Shown: in pieces, positions 7,917 through 16,968 of the stretch
Numbering within the stretch: position 1 is the stretch's first letter
How the letters are laid out: the number at the start of each line of letters is the position of its first letter
Assembly (NCBI RefSeq): GCF_000757385.1
Contig: NZ_JRHH01000005.1
Span: 310,001-374,000, forward strand
DNA length: 64,000 nucleotides
Source of the DNA: Flavobacterium aquatile LMG 4008 = ATCC 11947
Lineage (GTDB): Bacteria > Bacteroidota > Bacteroidia > Flavobacteriales > Flavobacteriaceae
Direction: 5' to 3'
Program-made: the position numbers and the translations under genes
The notes under the pieces: model-generated
Databases searched by the model: none
Told to the model about the DNA's origin: nothing
Seen by the model: only the letters and a program-made list of their open reading frames with translations

Positions 7917-7938
7917 CTAAAATATATTTGAATTTTAA

Positions 7939-10725
7939 TTAGAACGTATATGAAAATTCTAAACCAATATTAATTCCTTCGTTTAATCTTCTACTTGTAT
8001 TATCATATAAACTTGGGTTAGCAATAGTTGTAGTAGCGTCTTGAGTAATTAATATTTCGCTGTTTAGTGCATTTTTAACCGTTAAGTTAACTTGATAGTT
8101 CTTGTTAAATGTATTTCTCCAAGTAAAGTCTAACCTGTTTATTGGTTTTTCAACAAAATCTGCTGCTCCAGAGTTACCAACTCCATATATTCTGTCACTA
8201 AAAGTGTTGAAAATTGCAGAAACTCTAGAATCGATTCTATCTGATTTTGTAATTTCAAATGTAACATCGGCATTTAAAATGAAATCAGATGCACCTTGAA
8301 GAGAGCGAGAAGTAGTAGTTAATTGTGCAAATTTTGCAGAATCTGCTTTTTCATTTGACTTCATCAATATAGTGTTAAATCCTAAAGAAGTTTTCTTTGC
8401 TATTACTCCATCACCAAATAATAAATCTAATCCAAAATTAGATTCAATTTCGATTCCAAATAATTGAGCTTCTTCAAAATTATCATATTGCTCTAGGAAA
8501 CCAGTTGATGTACCTTCAACTAATCTAGTAATAGGGTCTTGAATATATTTTCCAAATGCTGCTACAGAAAACACATTTCCTGTTCTAGGAAAAAATTCGT
8601 ATTTTAAATCAACATTGTAGTTTTGAGTATTTTTAATGTTTGGGTTACCAATAGTAAAGTTACCATCTCCATCTTGATATCTAAATGGTAAAATCTCTCT
8701 AACTCTTGCTTTTGTTGATGTTTTTGATGCAGTAAAACGTAAGTTTGTTTTATCATTTAAAGCATATTTTAAATTTAAAACTGGACTAATATCGAATGGA
8801 GCATATTCTTTGATTGTGAAAGGCGAATTAACTGTTGCGGTTTCTAATCTGTATTTTGTTTCTCTAAATAAATATTCTGCCCTAACTCCTAAATCTAAAG
8901 TAAGTTTTTCCCAGTTTCTTGTATAATTGATAAATCCTGCATTTGTAAATTGTGCAATTTCTACTTTGTAAGTTGGGTCTGCAGTACTTGAATAATATAA
9001 GTTTCCGTTTGCAAAATTTTCATCGAAGAATTGTTGAGGATAATTTGTGTTTATCGATGTATCAGTAAGATTTGATCCACCATTTACACGAATTGTTCTA
9101 TTGAAAAAATCAAAGTTAGTCATGTCGCCATTATATCCAAATCGTACAGAATTTTTAGAAGTATTTCTCACTTCACCACCAAAATCAATTTGGTATTCTA
9201 ATTTACCATTTACATTTATATTATCTAAGACTGAGTAAAATCTAAAAGGATTAACACCATTAAAAGTTACATAATTTGCATCGTCTTCTACGCCTTCTGT
9301 AATTAAAATTTTTCTGTCCGGCATATTATTTTTACCCATTGTTGCTGCAACACCATAGTCTAAGGTATGTTTCTTGTCTTTAAAGTAGAACGTTCCTAAT
9401 TGCTGAAGTCCAAGTGAAGTATTTTCCATGTATTTAGTATCTCTCAAAAAGAAAGGTTTGTCAATGGTAATGAAATCTGTATTTTCTCCTTGAAATTCTC
9501 TAATACTGTTTTCAGAATTTTGTATGTAAATCAAGTTAAATAAATGGTTGTATTTATTTTGTTTTTTATAATTGATACTTGCTAATGCTGATTTCTGTGT
9601 AGAATATTCCCAACGAGCTAAATCGAAATCTTTAAATGCTGTACCTTCAGAATTCACATTTCTTCTTTTTCCTGTTTGACTTAAAAAGTTGTTGTTAAAA
9701 TTAACATTGAAGATATAACCAATTTTTCGGTCTCTAGATAAAGAGAAAGAATCAGAATTTGTGATGCTTGTTCCAAAACTTAAAGGCGCTTTAGTTCTGT
9801 CAGGATTCCAAGATGAATTAAATAAGTCTTTTGATTCAAGCGGAGATGCATCATAAGAACTTGCTTGGTTTTCATCAAATTGACTAGGTAAATTTCTATA
9901 ATCACCAGTGTATCCAAAGAAATCGCCACTGCCTTCATCAGAAGTTTTAAAGTTTTTAAATGTTGCAAGAGTATTTAAACCTGTTGAAATACTAATTTTT
10001 GTGAACGGTTTTGAGTTAATATCTTTTGTCCAAATATTAATTGAAGCTCCAGCGAAATCTTGATATAATCCTGTATTGAAAGTTTTAAAAACATCAATAT
10101 TTCTTACAATATCTGTTGGAATAAAACTCAAGGGCATTGTTTTTAAGTTTGGATCAGATGGAATAAAGTTCAATCCATTTATTTGAAGATAATTGTATCT
10201 ATCATCTAAACCTCTAATAAAAATACCTCTATCAGAAACTTTAGAAACGCCGGAAATTTTAGAAACTCCTTGTTCAACTGTAGAAACACCTTTACGTTGC
10301 ATTTCTTGTGTTCCAATACTTTGCTTGATCTCTACTGCATTTTTTTGCTCTGTCAATAAAGCACTTTCTTTTTCTTTACTAACTACTCTTTGTACAACAA
10401 CATCTTGCAATTGATATCCACCAGAACCTAATGTTTTGTTGATAATTACTGTTTCTCCAGCTTTTACTGTCACTGGAACTTCTACGTTTTCGTATCCAAC
10501 AAAGCTAAACTGAACCACATAATTTCCTGGTTCTACGCTTAAACTATATTGTCCTTTGTCATCTGTGTTTACTCCAATTGTTGTACCTTTAACTACTGCA
10601 TTGGCATAAGCTAATGGCGCGTTTTTAGCTTCTTTGTCTAAAAGCGTTCCTTTAATTGTTCCTTTTGTTTGTGCAAGTGCAGTTACACTAAAAAGTAATG
10701 TTATCAGAATTAATTTAATTTTCAT
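7939..10725 (-). CDS. TonB-dependent outer-membrane receptor with carboxypeptidase-like N-terminal domain
   Basis: A 928-residue receptor. It has a signal peptide (MKIKLILITLLFSVTALAQ), a CarboxypepD_reg-like beta-sandwich (about 22-105, TKGTIKGTLLDKEAKNAPLAYANAVVKG... pattern), a plug domain (about 120-235, with GVSKVSDRGIFIRGLDDRYN) and a C-terminal barrel ending in an aromatic residue (GLEFSYTF). It takes up a ligand across the outer membrane using TonB energy. The divergent PhoB/PhoR-like pair and phased repeats upstream suggest a phosphate-related ligand (organophosphate, nucleic acid or phosphate complex); this is inference. It is not a SusC-type protein, since no SusD partner is nearby. 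Confidence 0.93.
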   Translation of the reverse strand: MKIKLILITLLFSVTALAQTKGTIKGTLLDKEAKNAPLAYANAVVKGTTIGVNTDDKGQYSLSVEPGNYVVQFSFVGYENVEVPVTVKAGETVIINKTLGSGGYQLQDVVVQRVVSKEKESALLTEQKNAVEIKQSIGTQEMQRKGVSTVEQGVSKISGVSKVSDRGIFIRGLDDRYNYLQINGLNFIPSDPNLKTMPLSFIPTDIVRNIDVFKTFNTGLYQDFAGASINIWTKDINSKPFTKISISTGLNTLATFKNFKTSDEGSGDFFGYTGDYRNLPSQFDENQASSYDASPLESKDLFNSSWNPDRTKAPLSFGTSITNSDSFSLSRDRKIGYIFNVNFNNNFLSQTGKRRNVNSEGTAFKDFDLARWEYSTQKSALASINYKKQNKYNHLFNLIYIQNSENSIREFQGENTDFITIDKPFFLRDTKYMENTSLGLQQLGTFYFKDKKHTLDYGVAATMGKNNMPDRKILITEGVEDDANYVTFNGVNPFRFYSVLDNINVNGKLEYQIDFGGEVRNTSKNSVRFGYNGDMTNFDFFNRTIRVNGGSNLTDTSINTNYPQQFFDENFANGNLYYSSTADPTYKVEIAQFTNAGFINYTRNWEKLTLDLGVRAEYLFRETKYRLETATVNSPFTIKEYAPFDISPVLNLKYALNDKTNLRFTASKTSTKARVREILPFRYQDGDGNFTIGNPNIKNTQNYNVDLKYEFFPRTGNVFSVAAFGKYIQDPITRLVEGTSTGFLEQYDNFEEAQLFGIEIESNFGLDLLFGDGVIAKKTSLGFNTILMKSNEKADSAKFAQLTTTSRSLQGASDFILNADVTFEITKSDRIDSRVSAIFNTFSDRIYGVGNSGAADFVEKPINRLDFTWRNTFNKNYQVNLTVKNALNSEILITQDATTTIANPSLYDNTSRRLNEGINIGLEFSYTF

Positions 10726-10801
10726 CAGTTGTAATTGTTAAATTTTGGTGCAAAGAACGTATTGCATTGTAAAGTTCAAGTTACTTCCAATTTATCTTTA
10801 G

Positions 10802-10847
10802 GTTTCTTAATTATTACCATAATGTTACCAGATTAAATTACTGTTAA
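10802..10847 (-). promoter_or_regulatory. Pho-box-like phased repeats in the receptor/phoB-like intergenic region
   Basis: Plus-strand GTTTC (10802-10806), ATTAC (10813-10817) and GTTAC (10824-10828) are spaced exactly 11 bp. A second pair, ATTAA (10832-10836) and GTTAA (10843-10847), is also 11 bp apart. They point toward the receptor gene, like those at 7824-7850. The -7 element for the receptor is not clear; the best is TAAATTGG at 10787-10794 (minus). Confidence 0.5.
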
Positions 10848-10920
10848 CTCATTCTAATGTATTATTGATATTGTTTAAAGTGCTATATTTACAATCGCAA
10901 AACAACCAATTTTTTGCCCT

Positions 10921-11604
10921 ATGAAAAAAAAAGACATAAAGATTCTACTAGTTGATGATGAGCAAGATATCCTAGAAATTGTGGGATACAATCTATCTCA
11001 AGAAGGTTTTAAAATTGTAACTGCATCCAACGGAAAAGAAGCTATTTCGGTAGCCAAAAAAGAACGTCCGCAATTAATTATTATGGATGTAATGATGCCC
11101 GAAATGGACGGAATGGAAGCTTGTGAAAACATCAGAAAAATTCCAGAATTAAGTAATACGATAATCACTTTTTTAACTGCAAGAAGTGAAGATTATTCTC
11201 AAGTAGCAGGTTTTGATGTTGGTGCCGATGATTACATTGCTAAACCAATTAAACCAAAACTATTAGTTAGTAAAGTAAAAGCATTACTCAGACGTTTAAA
11301 AGATGATTCTCCTTCTAGTGAAAACTTAAACGTAGGCGGAATTGAAATCAATCGTGAAGAATACAAAATTGTAATGGATGGAAGAGAAATTGTACTTCCA
11401 AGAAAAGAATTTGAATTGTTCTATTTACTAGCTTCTAAACCAGGAAAGGTATTTAAAAGAGAAGAAATTCTTGATAAAGTTTGGGGTAACGAAGTAATTG
11501 TAGGTGGAAGAACGATTGATGTTCACATCAGAAAATTACGTGAAAAAATTGGCGAAGAGTTATTTAAAACCATAAAAGGTGTAGGTTATAAATTTGAAGT
11601 TTAA
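10921..11604 (+). CDS. PhoB-type OmpR-family response regulator
   Basis: A 227-residue regulator. It has a receiver domain (about 5-120) with acidic pocket VDDEQD, phosphoacceptor Asp in IIMDVMMPEMDG, Thr in FLTARS and Lys in YIAKPIKP, followed by a winged-helix DNA-binding domain (about 135-225, KEFELFYLLASKPGKVFKRE, RTIDVHIRKLREKIG, KGVGYKFEV). Order, length and the adjacent kinase fit PhoB. It is divergent from the TonB-dependent receptor, which carries phased repeats upstream. The target assignment is inference. TATATTTA at 10884-10891 may be its -7 box. Confidence 0.85.
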   Translation: MKKKDIKILLVDDEQDILEIVGYNLSQEGFKIVTASNGKEAISVAKKERPQLIIMDVMMPEMDGMEACENIRKIPELSNTIITFLTARSEDYSQVAGFDVGADDYIAKPIKPKLLVSKVKALLRRLKDDSPSSENLNVGGIEINREEYKIVMDGREIVLPRKEFELFYLLASKPGKVFKREEILDKVWGNEVIVGGRTIDVHIRKLREKIGEELFKTIKGVGYKFEV

Positions 11605-11648
11605 ATTCCCTATTTTTACAGAGTTAACCAACACTGATCTTTACAAAA

Positions 11649-12692
11649 ATGGGATTGACTTTTAAAAAAACATATCGATTTGCGGTAATATCTACGCTGT
11701 ATATTACTCTTTTTTCTACTTCTTTAATTGTTGTATTATCGTTGTTGTTTTCAGAATTTTCATGGCAAATGTGTTTATCATTCGCTGTCGGAATTGGTGT
11801 TTTCTCCTTTTTTGTGCTTCAATATAGAGTAGAACATTTTATTTATAGAAGGGTAAAAAAAATATATGATGACGTTTCCTTATTAGATTCTTCTACCTTA
11901 AGAACGCAATCAATCACTACCGATATGGCAACATTAACTAAAGAAGTTAAAAAGTTTGCCACCGATAAAAAACTTGAAATCGAAAATTTAAAAGTTCGTG
12001 AAGAATACCGCCGAGAATTTATGGGCAACGTTTCGCACGAATTAAAAACGCCTTTATTTACCGTTCAAGGGTATCTTTCTACGCTTATTGATAGCGGAAT
12101 GAAAGATAAAGATTTGCGTAAAAAATATCTTGAAAGAGCTGAGAAAGGTGTAGAACGATTGATCTATATTGTCAACGATTTAGATATGATTTCTAAATTT
12201 GAAATGGGCGATTTAAATGTAGAATATTCTGAATTTAATATTGTTGAATTGGTTCAAAATGTTTTTGATTTACTCGAAATGCAAGCCGACAAAAAGAATA
12301 TTATTCTAATGTTTGATCGAAAATACAGCAAGCCAATTAAAGTTTACGCCGACAAAGACAAGATCCAGCAAGTTGTGACCAACCTAATTGTAAATTCTAT
12401 AAAATACGGAAAAGAAAACGGCACAACTGAAGTTACTATTGAAGACTTAGTGAAAAGTAAATTGATAGTTCGTGTGCGTGATAATGGCGAAGGAATTGCG
12501 CAAAATCATATTCCGAGATTGTTTGAACGCTTTTTTAGAGTTGATAAAAGTGGAGCTAGAAGTGAAGGCGGATCTGGACTTGGACTTTCAATTGTGAAAC
12601 ATATTATTGAAGCGCACGACGAGAAAATTTATGTAGAAAGCGACTTCGGGAAAGGCTCAGAATTTTCTTTCACTCTCGAAAAGGTGAAATAA
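11649..12692 (+). CDS. PhoR-type membrane sensor histidine kinase
   Basis: A 347-residue kinase with two N-terminal TM helices (about 12-35 and 40-60), a HAMP/coiled-coil-like stretch, a HisKA domain (FMGNVSHELKTPLFTVQGYL, phosphoacceptor His in SHELKTP) and a HATPase_c domain with N (VTNLIVNSIKYGKENG), G1 (VRDNGEGI), F (FERFFR) and G2 (GGSGLGLSIVKHI) boxes. There is no large periplasmic domain, as in PhoR proteins that sense through PstSCAB-PhoU. It follows the regulator by 44 bases. Its 3' end overlaps the convergent glycosyltransferase gene by 36 bp. Confidence 0.88.
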   Translation: MGLTFKKTYRFAVISTLYITLFSTSLIVVLSLLFSEFSWQMCLSFAVGIGVFSFFVLQYRVEHFIYRRVKKIYDDVSLLDSSTLRTQSITTDMATLTKEVKKFATDKKLEIENLKVREEYRREFMGNVSHELKTPLFTVQGYLSTLIDSGMKDKDLRKKYLERAEKGVERLIYIVNDLDMISKFEMGDLNVEYSEFNIVELVQNVFDLLEMQADKKNIILMFDRKYSKPIKVYADKDKIQQVVTNLIVNSIKYGKENGTTEVTIEDLVKSKLIVRVRDNGEGIAQNHIPRLFERFFRVDKSGARSEGGSGLGLSIVKHIIEAHDEKIYVESDFGKGSEFSFTLEKVK

Positions 12693-13730
12693 TTGTTTCC
12701 AGTTTACGTCTTGTTTTATGTTGGGCAATCCTTTGTACAACTGAACTAAAAGCAAACCATCGAGTTTAAATTTCTCTTGTCTTGAACTTGGTACTAATCC
12801 TTCTTTTTTGTATTTTTTAGCTAAATATTCTTGTTCAAATTGCCCTGGTGTTGGTATGAAAAAAGCTTTCTTTTCTAGCTTTGCCAAATCCATAACGGTT
12901 GTATAACCAGAGCGGCACAAAACAATTTCACTTTCGTTAAAAGTTTGTTCTAATTGCTCGGTTTGCATGAAATTATAAAACGTAATGTTCTTTATTTGCT
13001 CGGTCTTTTGCTCGGCTTCTACTTTTCCTTTTATAAAAACTACGTTGTCTTTGTAGTTTTCTAATTCTACTATTAATTTTTCTTCTAGAAAAGTGCGTTG
13101 CGGTTCTGGACCAGATAAAATTACCATTAATTGATATTTTATTGGCAACTCTTTTTTTTGTAGTCGGCTAAGAATTCCTATGTAGGTTAACTTGAGTTTG
13201 GTGTTTTTTAAATGACCCAATTTTCCAGTTAAATTTGGAATTTCGTTCACATCTGGAATCCAACATTCGGTGAATTTTGAAATGAAATGTTGGTGTAATT
13301 TGCTAGAAATCCAAGTAGTTTTTCCAGATAGAACGGTTAGCTGATGTGTGATGAAAACCGATGGAACTTTTTTACTATGAACACCAAGACGGTTGTCTGA
13401 TATGATTCCGGAGAGTTGATGTTCTTTTACAATTTTTTTTATTTGTTGCTTTTCTTGTAAAATGGCGTACAACGTTTTGGGACTGTTTTTAATTAATTTC
13501 CATTTAAAATTTTCTCCTTTTTTGGCATATTCAATATTGTAAGATGGTAATTCGATTGTTGTTAAATGTGGAAATTCTTTTCTTAATAAAGCAAGAGCAA
13601 CTCCATCGGAAGCTATTATTGGATTAAAACCATTTTTTTCTAATTCTTGAATTATTGGAATACAACGTGTTGCGTGACCTAAACCCCAATTTAATGGAGC
13701 AACTAGTATGTTTTTGGTTTCGTTTTTCAA
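12657..13730 (-). CDS. GT28/MurG-like glycosyltransferase
   Basis: A 357-residue cytosolic GT-B-fold protein. The N-terminal NILVAPLNWGLGHATRCIPII segment holds the glycine-rich GxGHxxR loop of MurG-like enzymes. The C-terminal half has an SGPEPQRTF region and ENEIVLCRSGYTTVMDLAKL-like binding loop followed by IPTPGQFEQEYLA, typical of nucleotide-sugar contacts. The acceptor and sugar are unknown. It starts with TTG at 13728-13730; no ATG lies close by and the first strand begins at residue 6. The last 36 bp overlap the kinase gene on the other strand. Confidence 0.8.
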   Translation of the reverse strand: MKNETKNILVAPLNWGLGHATRCIPIIQELEKNGFNPIIASDGVALALLRKEFPHLTTIELPSYNIEYAKKGENFKWKLIKNSPKTLYAILQEKQQIKKIVKEHQLSGIISDNRLGVHSKKVPSVFITHQLTVLSGKTTWISSKLHQHFISKFTECWIPDVNEIPNLTGKLGHLKNTKLKLTYIGILSRLQKKELPIKYQLMVILSGPEPQRTFLEEKLIVELENYKDNVVFIKGKVEAEQKTEQIKNITFYNFMQTEQLEQTFNESEIVLCRSGYTTVMDLAKLEKKAFFIPTPGQFEQEYLAKKYKKEGLVPSSRQEKFKLDGLLLVQLYKGLPNIKQDVNWKQLFHLFESERKF

Positions 13731-13759
13731 AGTTTACAAAAATTCAAAATTGATAATTT

Positions 13760-13868
13760 ATTAACCCTGATTGCAGCGGCATCCTTTTCTTTTTTTCTTT
13801 AAAAAAGAAAAGATATAGCGAAAAGCAGGAATTACGACGGCAAAAATGCCCAAGCCATTCGTTTCTAA
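13760..13868 (+). repeat. Dispersed intergenic repeat, copy 2 (family A)
   Basis: It shares the left end (ACCCTGATTGCAGCGG), the AAAGCAGGAATTAC middle and the right end (AAAATGCCCAAGCCATTCG) with the copy at 524-627. The internal hairpin is different: CTTTTCTTT / AAAGAAAAG. It fills most of the gap before trmB. Confidence 0.8.
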
Positions 13869-13940
13869 TAATTATTCAAATATAAAACTAATTTTAATCT
13901 TATATATTTCCTTAATTTTGCCAAAACATTAATTTTAGAC

Positions 13941-14615
13941 GTGGGAAGTAAAAATAAGTTAAAAAGATTTAGGGAAAACGAATCGTTTGAGAACGTTTTT
14001 CAGCCAACAAGAGAAGAAGTGGTGAGTGACAGTTTTGCGCTCAGAGGCAAATGGAACGCCGATTTTTTCAAGAACGACAATCCGATAATTATTGAATTGG
14101 GTTGCGGAAAAGGTGAGTATTCTGTAGGTTTGGCAGAACGTTATCCTGATAAAAACTTTGTTGGAATTGATATAAAAGGCGCGCGATTTTGGCGTGGTGC
14201 AAAAACGGCCGTTGATGACGGAATGCGAAATGTGGCGTTTGTACGAACTCAAATTGAGCTAATAAACCACATTTTTGCAGATGGTGAAGTTGATGAGGTT
14301 TGGATTACTTTTCCAGATCCGCAAATAAAATACAAGAGAACGAAGCACAGAATGACGAATTCGGAGTTTTTGAAATTGTATAAAAGAATTTTGAAACCAG
14401 ATGGCGTTGTAAATTTAAAAACCGATTCTGAGTTTATGCACGGTTACACGCTTGGTTTGTTGCATGGCGAAGGTCACGAGGTTTTGTATGCCAATCATAA
14501 TGTTTATAAAAATGAAGGTTCTCCGAGTGAAGTAACTCAAATTCAAACGTTTTACGAGAAACAATATTTGGAAATTAACAAAGCAATTACGTATATTCGT
14601 TTTAAAATAAAATAA
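13941..14615 (+). CDS. trmB: tRNA (guanine-N7-)-methyltransferase
   Basis: A 224-residue SAM-dependent methyltransferase that makes m7G46 in tRNAs. The SAM-binding loop IELGCGKGEYSVGLA, the FVGIDIKGARFWRGAK segment, the DEVWITFPDPQIKYKRTKHR motif (family hallmark PDPW-like with K/R-rich tRNA contact) and the C-terminal TQIQTFYEKQYL are all present. The start is GTG 13941 (MGSKNKLKRF). TAATTTTG at 13913-13920 is a suitable -7 box, and there is no ATG upstream. Confidence 0.95.
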   Translation: MGSKNKLKRFRENESFENVFQPTREEVVSDSFALRGKWNADFFKNDNPIIIELGCGKGEYSVGLAERYPDKNFVGIDIKGARFWRGAKTAVDDGMRNVAFVRTQIELINHIFADGEVDEVWITFPDPQIKYKRTKHRMTNSEFLKLYKRILKPDGVVNLKTDSEFMHGYTLGLLHGEGHEVLYANHNVYKNEGSPSEVTQIQTFYEKQYLEINKAITYIRFKIK

Positions 14616-14630
14616 CGTCAAGTTTATATT

Positions 14631-14665
14631 TTCCAATTTTGGAATTTGGAATTTGAAAATTGGAA
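14631..14665 (+). repeat. Inverted repeat with TTGGAATTTGGAATTT motif before the LysE-type gene
   Basis: TTCCAATTTT (14631-14640) and AAAATTGGAA (14656-14665) are perfect 10-bp arms around a TTGGAATTTGGAATTT string. The same 16-mer forms one arm of a larger hairpin in front of dnaE (44764-44812). It ends three bases before the start codon at 14669, so an RNA hairpin would sit on the ribosome-binding region. Confidence 0.65.
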
Positions 14666-14668
14666 TTT

Positions 14669-15304
14669 ATGAACATTGTCCTTCCGCTTTTATCGGGATT
14701 TGTTGCTGCCGTGATTGGTATTATTCCGCCAGGATTAATTAATTTGACAGCAGCCAAAGTGAGTTTGGTAGACGGAAGAAAACGCGCTATGGTTTTTGTA
14801 TTGGGCGCGTTGGTTGTAATTTTTGTTCAAACCTACATTTCTGTAATCTTCGCTCAATACATAAACAATCACAAAGAAATTGTGGTTTTACTTCGCGAAA
14901 TTGGGTTGGTGATATTCTCCTTATTATCCATTTATTTTTTATTTTTTGCTAAAAAACCCAAATTAAAATCGGAAGATTCTTTGCACTTGAAAAGTAAAAG
15001 AAGCCGTTTTTTTATGGGAATGCTGATTTCTGCCATAAATTTTTTTCCAATTCCGTATTATGTTTTTGTGAGTGTGACATTGGCGTCGTTTAACATTTTC
15101 GATTTCACACCTTCGTCTATATGTAGTTTGGTGATTGGCGCGGTTTTAGGTTCGTTTTTTGTGTTTTATTTGTATGTTTTGTTTTTTAATAAAATGAAAA
15201 GTAAAGCCGATTATTTTATGCAAAACATGAATACAATTATAGGAATTATCACTGCAATTGTTGCCTTATTAACTTTGTATAATGTGATACAATTTCATTT
15301 CTAA
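14669..15304 (+). CDS. LysE/RhtB-family membrane exporter
   Basis: A 211-residue protein with about six hydrophobic segments and the N-terminal family signature GIIPPGLINLTAAK, in which the Pro-Pro-Gly-lined first helix resembles LysE/RhtB amino-acid exporters. Loops are short and basic (KKPKLKSED, KSKRSR). The substrate is unknown. ATG 14669 is chosen over a TTG at 14660. The stop overlaps the ATG of the following Atl-like gene by one base, so the two are translationally coupled. Length matches the family. Confidence 0.8.
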   Translation: MNIVLPLLSGFVAAVIGIIPPGLINLTAAKVSLVDGRKRAMVFVLGALVVIFVQTYISVIFAQYINNHKEIVVLLREIGLVIFSLLSIYFLFFAKKPKLKSEDSLHLKSKRSRFFMGMLISAINFFPIPYYVFVSVTLASFNIFDFTPSSICSLVIGAVLGSFFVFYLYVLFFNKMKSKADYFMQNMNTIIGIITAIVALLTLYNVIQFHF

Positions 15305-15627
15305 TGGAAGAAAATTTCTTTGAACGCGTTTATGAAATTGCGCGACAAATTCCCTTCGGAAGAGTAACTTCTTACGGAGCAATTGCCAAAGCTTTGGGAA
15401 CAGCTCGATCAGCAAGAATGGTCGGTTGGGCAATGAACGCCAGTCATAATCGTGAAGATGTTCCTGCACATCGGGTTGTGAATAGAAAAGGATTACTTTC
15501 GGGCAAACATCATTTTGACGGAACTAATTTAATGCAACAACTTTTAGAAAACGAAGGAGTTGAAGTTGTTGATAATCAGATTGTAGATTTTGAGAAATAT
15601 TTTTGGGTGCCTGAAATGAAGTTGTAA
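15304..15627 (+). CDS. Alkyltransferase-like (Atl) MGMT-family protein without the acceptor cysteine
   Basis: A 107-residue protein corresponding to the DNA-binding C-terminal domain of O6-alkylguanine-DNA alkyltransferase: winged helix with PFGRVTSYGAIAKALG and RMVGWAMNAS. The active-site motif, PCHRVV in true MGMT, reads PAHRVV here, so the alkyl-accepting Cys is Ala. Atl proteins with Trp or Ala at this place bind O6-alkylguanine and hand the lesion to nucleotide excision repair; that role is inferred from the family. It lies in a two-gene unit with the exporter. Confidence 0.88.
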   Translation: MEENFFERVYEIARQIPFGRVTSYGAIAKALGTARSARMVGWAMNASHNREDVPAHRVVNRKGLLSGKHHFDGTNLMQQLLENEGVEVVDNQIVDFEKYFWVPEMKL

Positions 15628-16968
15628 TTACTCCACCAAACAAATCACAAAACTCGTTTTATTATCTTCGTTTTGAAATGCCAAATAACCTCCATGCGCT
15701 TCAACAATGCTTTTAGATAAAGTCAGTCCAATTCCTGCGCCTTCTTTTCTTGTGGTAAAAAACGGTAAGAAAATCTTGTCTTTAATTTCGGTATCAATTC
15801 CAATTCCTGTATCGGTGATAGTGATGAAAACGCGTTTTTCTTTTACTTCAGCAGTTATTGTAATTTGTTTTTCTTTTCTTTCAGAAAGCGCATAAATACT
15901 GTTGGTTAGCAAATTAATAAGTACTTGTTCTATTTGCTTTTTGTCAATTTCGAGCCATCTTTTAAAAGAGATTTTGTTGCTAATTTGTATTTTTTCTTGT
16001 TTAAAAAGTGGTGCCATTATCTGTAAACTTTCTGCAATAAGTTGCGATAATTCTACCTTTTCTTTTTTGGGCGAAGGCAACATAGCTAGCTTTCTGTAAC
16101 TTTCTACAAACTGTTGTAAATGATCACTACGATTGAGCATCGTGGCAACACTTTGTTTCATATCTTCCAAATCTTCTTGCGAAAGCGTTTCTTGTTGTAC
16201 CAATTCGTGTAAATTTTGCGAAAGCGAACGAATGGGCGTAAGCGAATTCAACAACTCGTGCGAAATGACTTTCATCAAATTTATCCAAGCTTCTTTTTCT
16301 TTCTTTTCAACTACTTTTTGAATTGAATCTAATAAAACAATGTAATACTCTTGATTTAATGTTTTGCTTCTTGAAGATTGCATTACAAAGGTTTGTGTGT
16401 CTTGGTTGTTGACTCTAATTTGTAATGATGTTTTAATTTCTTCAAAATTTTGCTCTTCAATAATCCCACAAAGTGATGGCAATTGATTCCTCAAATAACT
16501 CCATTTTGACACTTTTGGAACCGTAAAATGTTTTGAAAAATAATCGTTCATCAAAAAAATAGACCAATCGTTTTCTTCTTTTTTCAGAATTAATATTCCG
16601 GTTTCAATATTATTTAAAATAGATTGATAAATGATGTCTTTAGAAATTTGATCGTTTTGTTTTTGCTTCAAATTGTTGAATAATTTAAATAAACTCTCAT
16701 AATTTTTAAACGATTTATGTCTTGAAAAATCGGCAGAAAAATCATTTTGTAAAATGGCTTCAATGGTTTTATCGTAAAGCAGAAACGCGTTTTTAATATA
16801 AAAATACAATTCAATAAACAGTAAAATAATTATAAAGAAAGTAAATATAGAAGTGTAAATCAATCCTTTTTGAAGCAAATAAAAGCTTGCTCCAACACCA
16901 AGAACAATCGCAAGTAATCGGATGAAAAGTTGGTTGTAAATTTTTAAAGATTGAAACATATTACTCAT
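15628..16968 (-). CDS. NtrY-like membrane sensor histidine kinase
   Basis: A 446-residue kinase: two TM helices near the N-terminus (about 15-60), a linker and PAS-like domain (about 110-220), a HisKA region with HELLNSLTPIRSL (phosphoacceptor His), and a HATPase_c domain with NLLTNSIYAL, TDTGIGI, FFTTRKEGAGIGLTLSKSI. The HELLNSLTPI form is typical of NtrY-type kinases paired with sigma-54 activators. Its start overlaps the end of the regulator gene by 8 bp, so they form one operon. The stop abuts the convergent Atl-like gene. Confidence 0.88.
   Translation of the reverse strand: MSNMFQSLKIYNQLFIRLLAIVLGVGASFYLLQKGLIYTSIFTFFIIILLFIELYFYIKNAFLLYDKTIEAILQNDFSADFSRHKSFKNYESLFKLFNNLKQKQNDQISKDIIYQSILNNIETGILILKKEENDWSIFLMNDYFSKHFTVPKVSKWSYLRNQLPSLCGIIEEQNFEEIKTSLQIRVNNQDTQTFVMQSSRSKTLNQEYYIVLLDSIQKVVEKKEKEAWINLMKVISHELLNSLTPIRSLSQNLHELVQQETLSQEDLEDMKQSVATMLNRSDHLQQFVESYRKLAMLPSPKKEKVELSQLIAESLQIMAPLFKQEKIQISNKISFKRWLEIDKKQIEQVLINLLTNSIYALSERKEKQITITAEVKEKRVFITITDTGIGIDTEIKDKIFLPFFTTRKEGAGIGLTLSKSIVEAHGGYLAFQNEDNKTSFVICLVE

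Noticed and set aside
7939..10725. SusC of a polysaccharide utilisation locus
   Set aside because: There is no SusD partner or glycan-degrading gene nearby; the downstream gene is a beta-helix lipoprotein under its own promoter.
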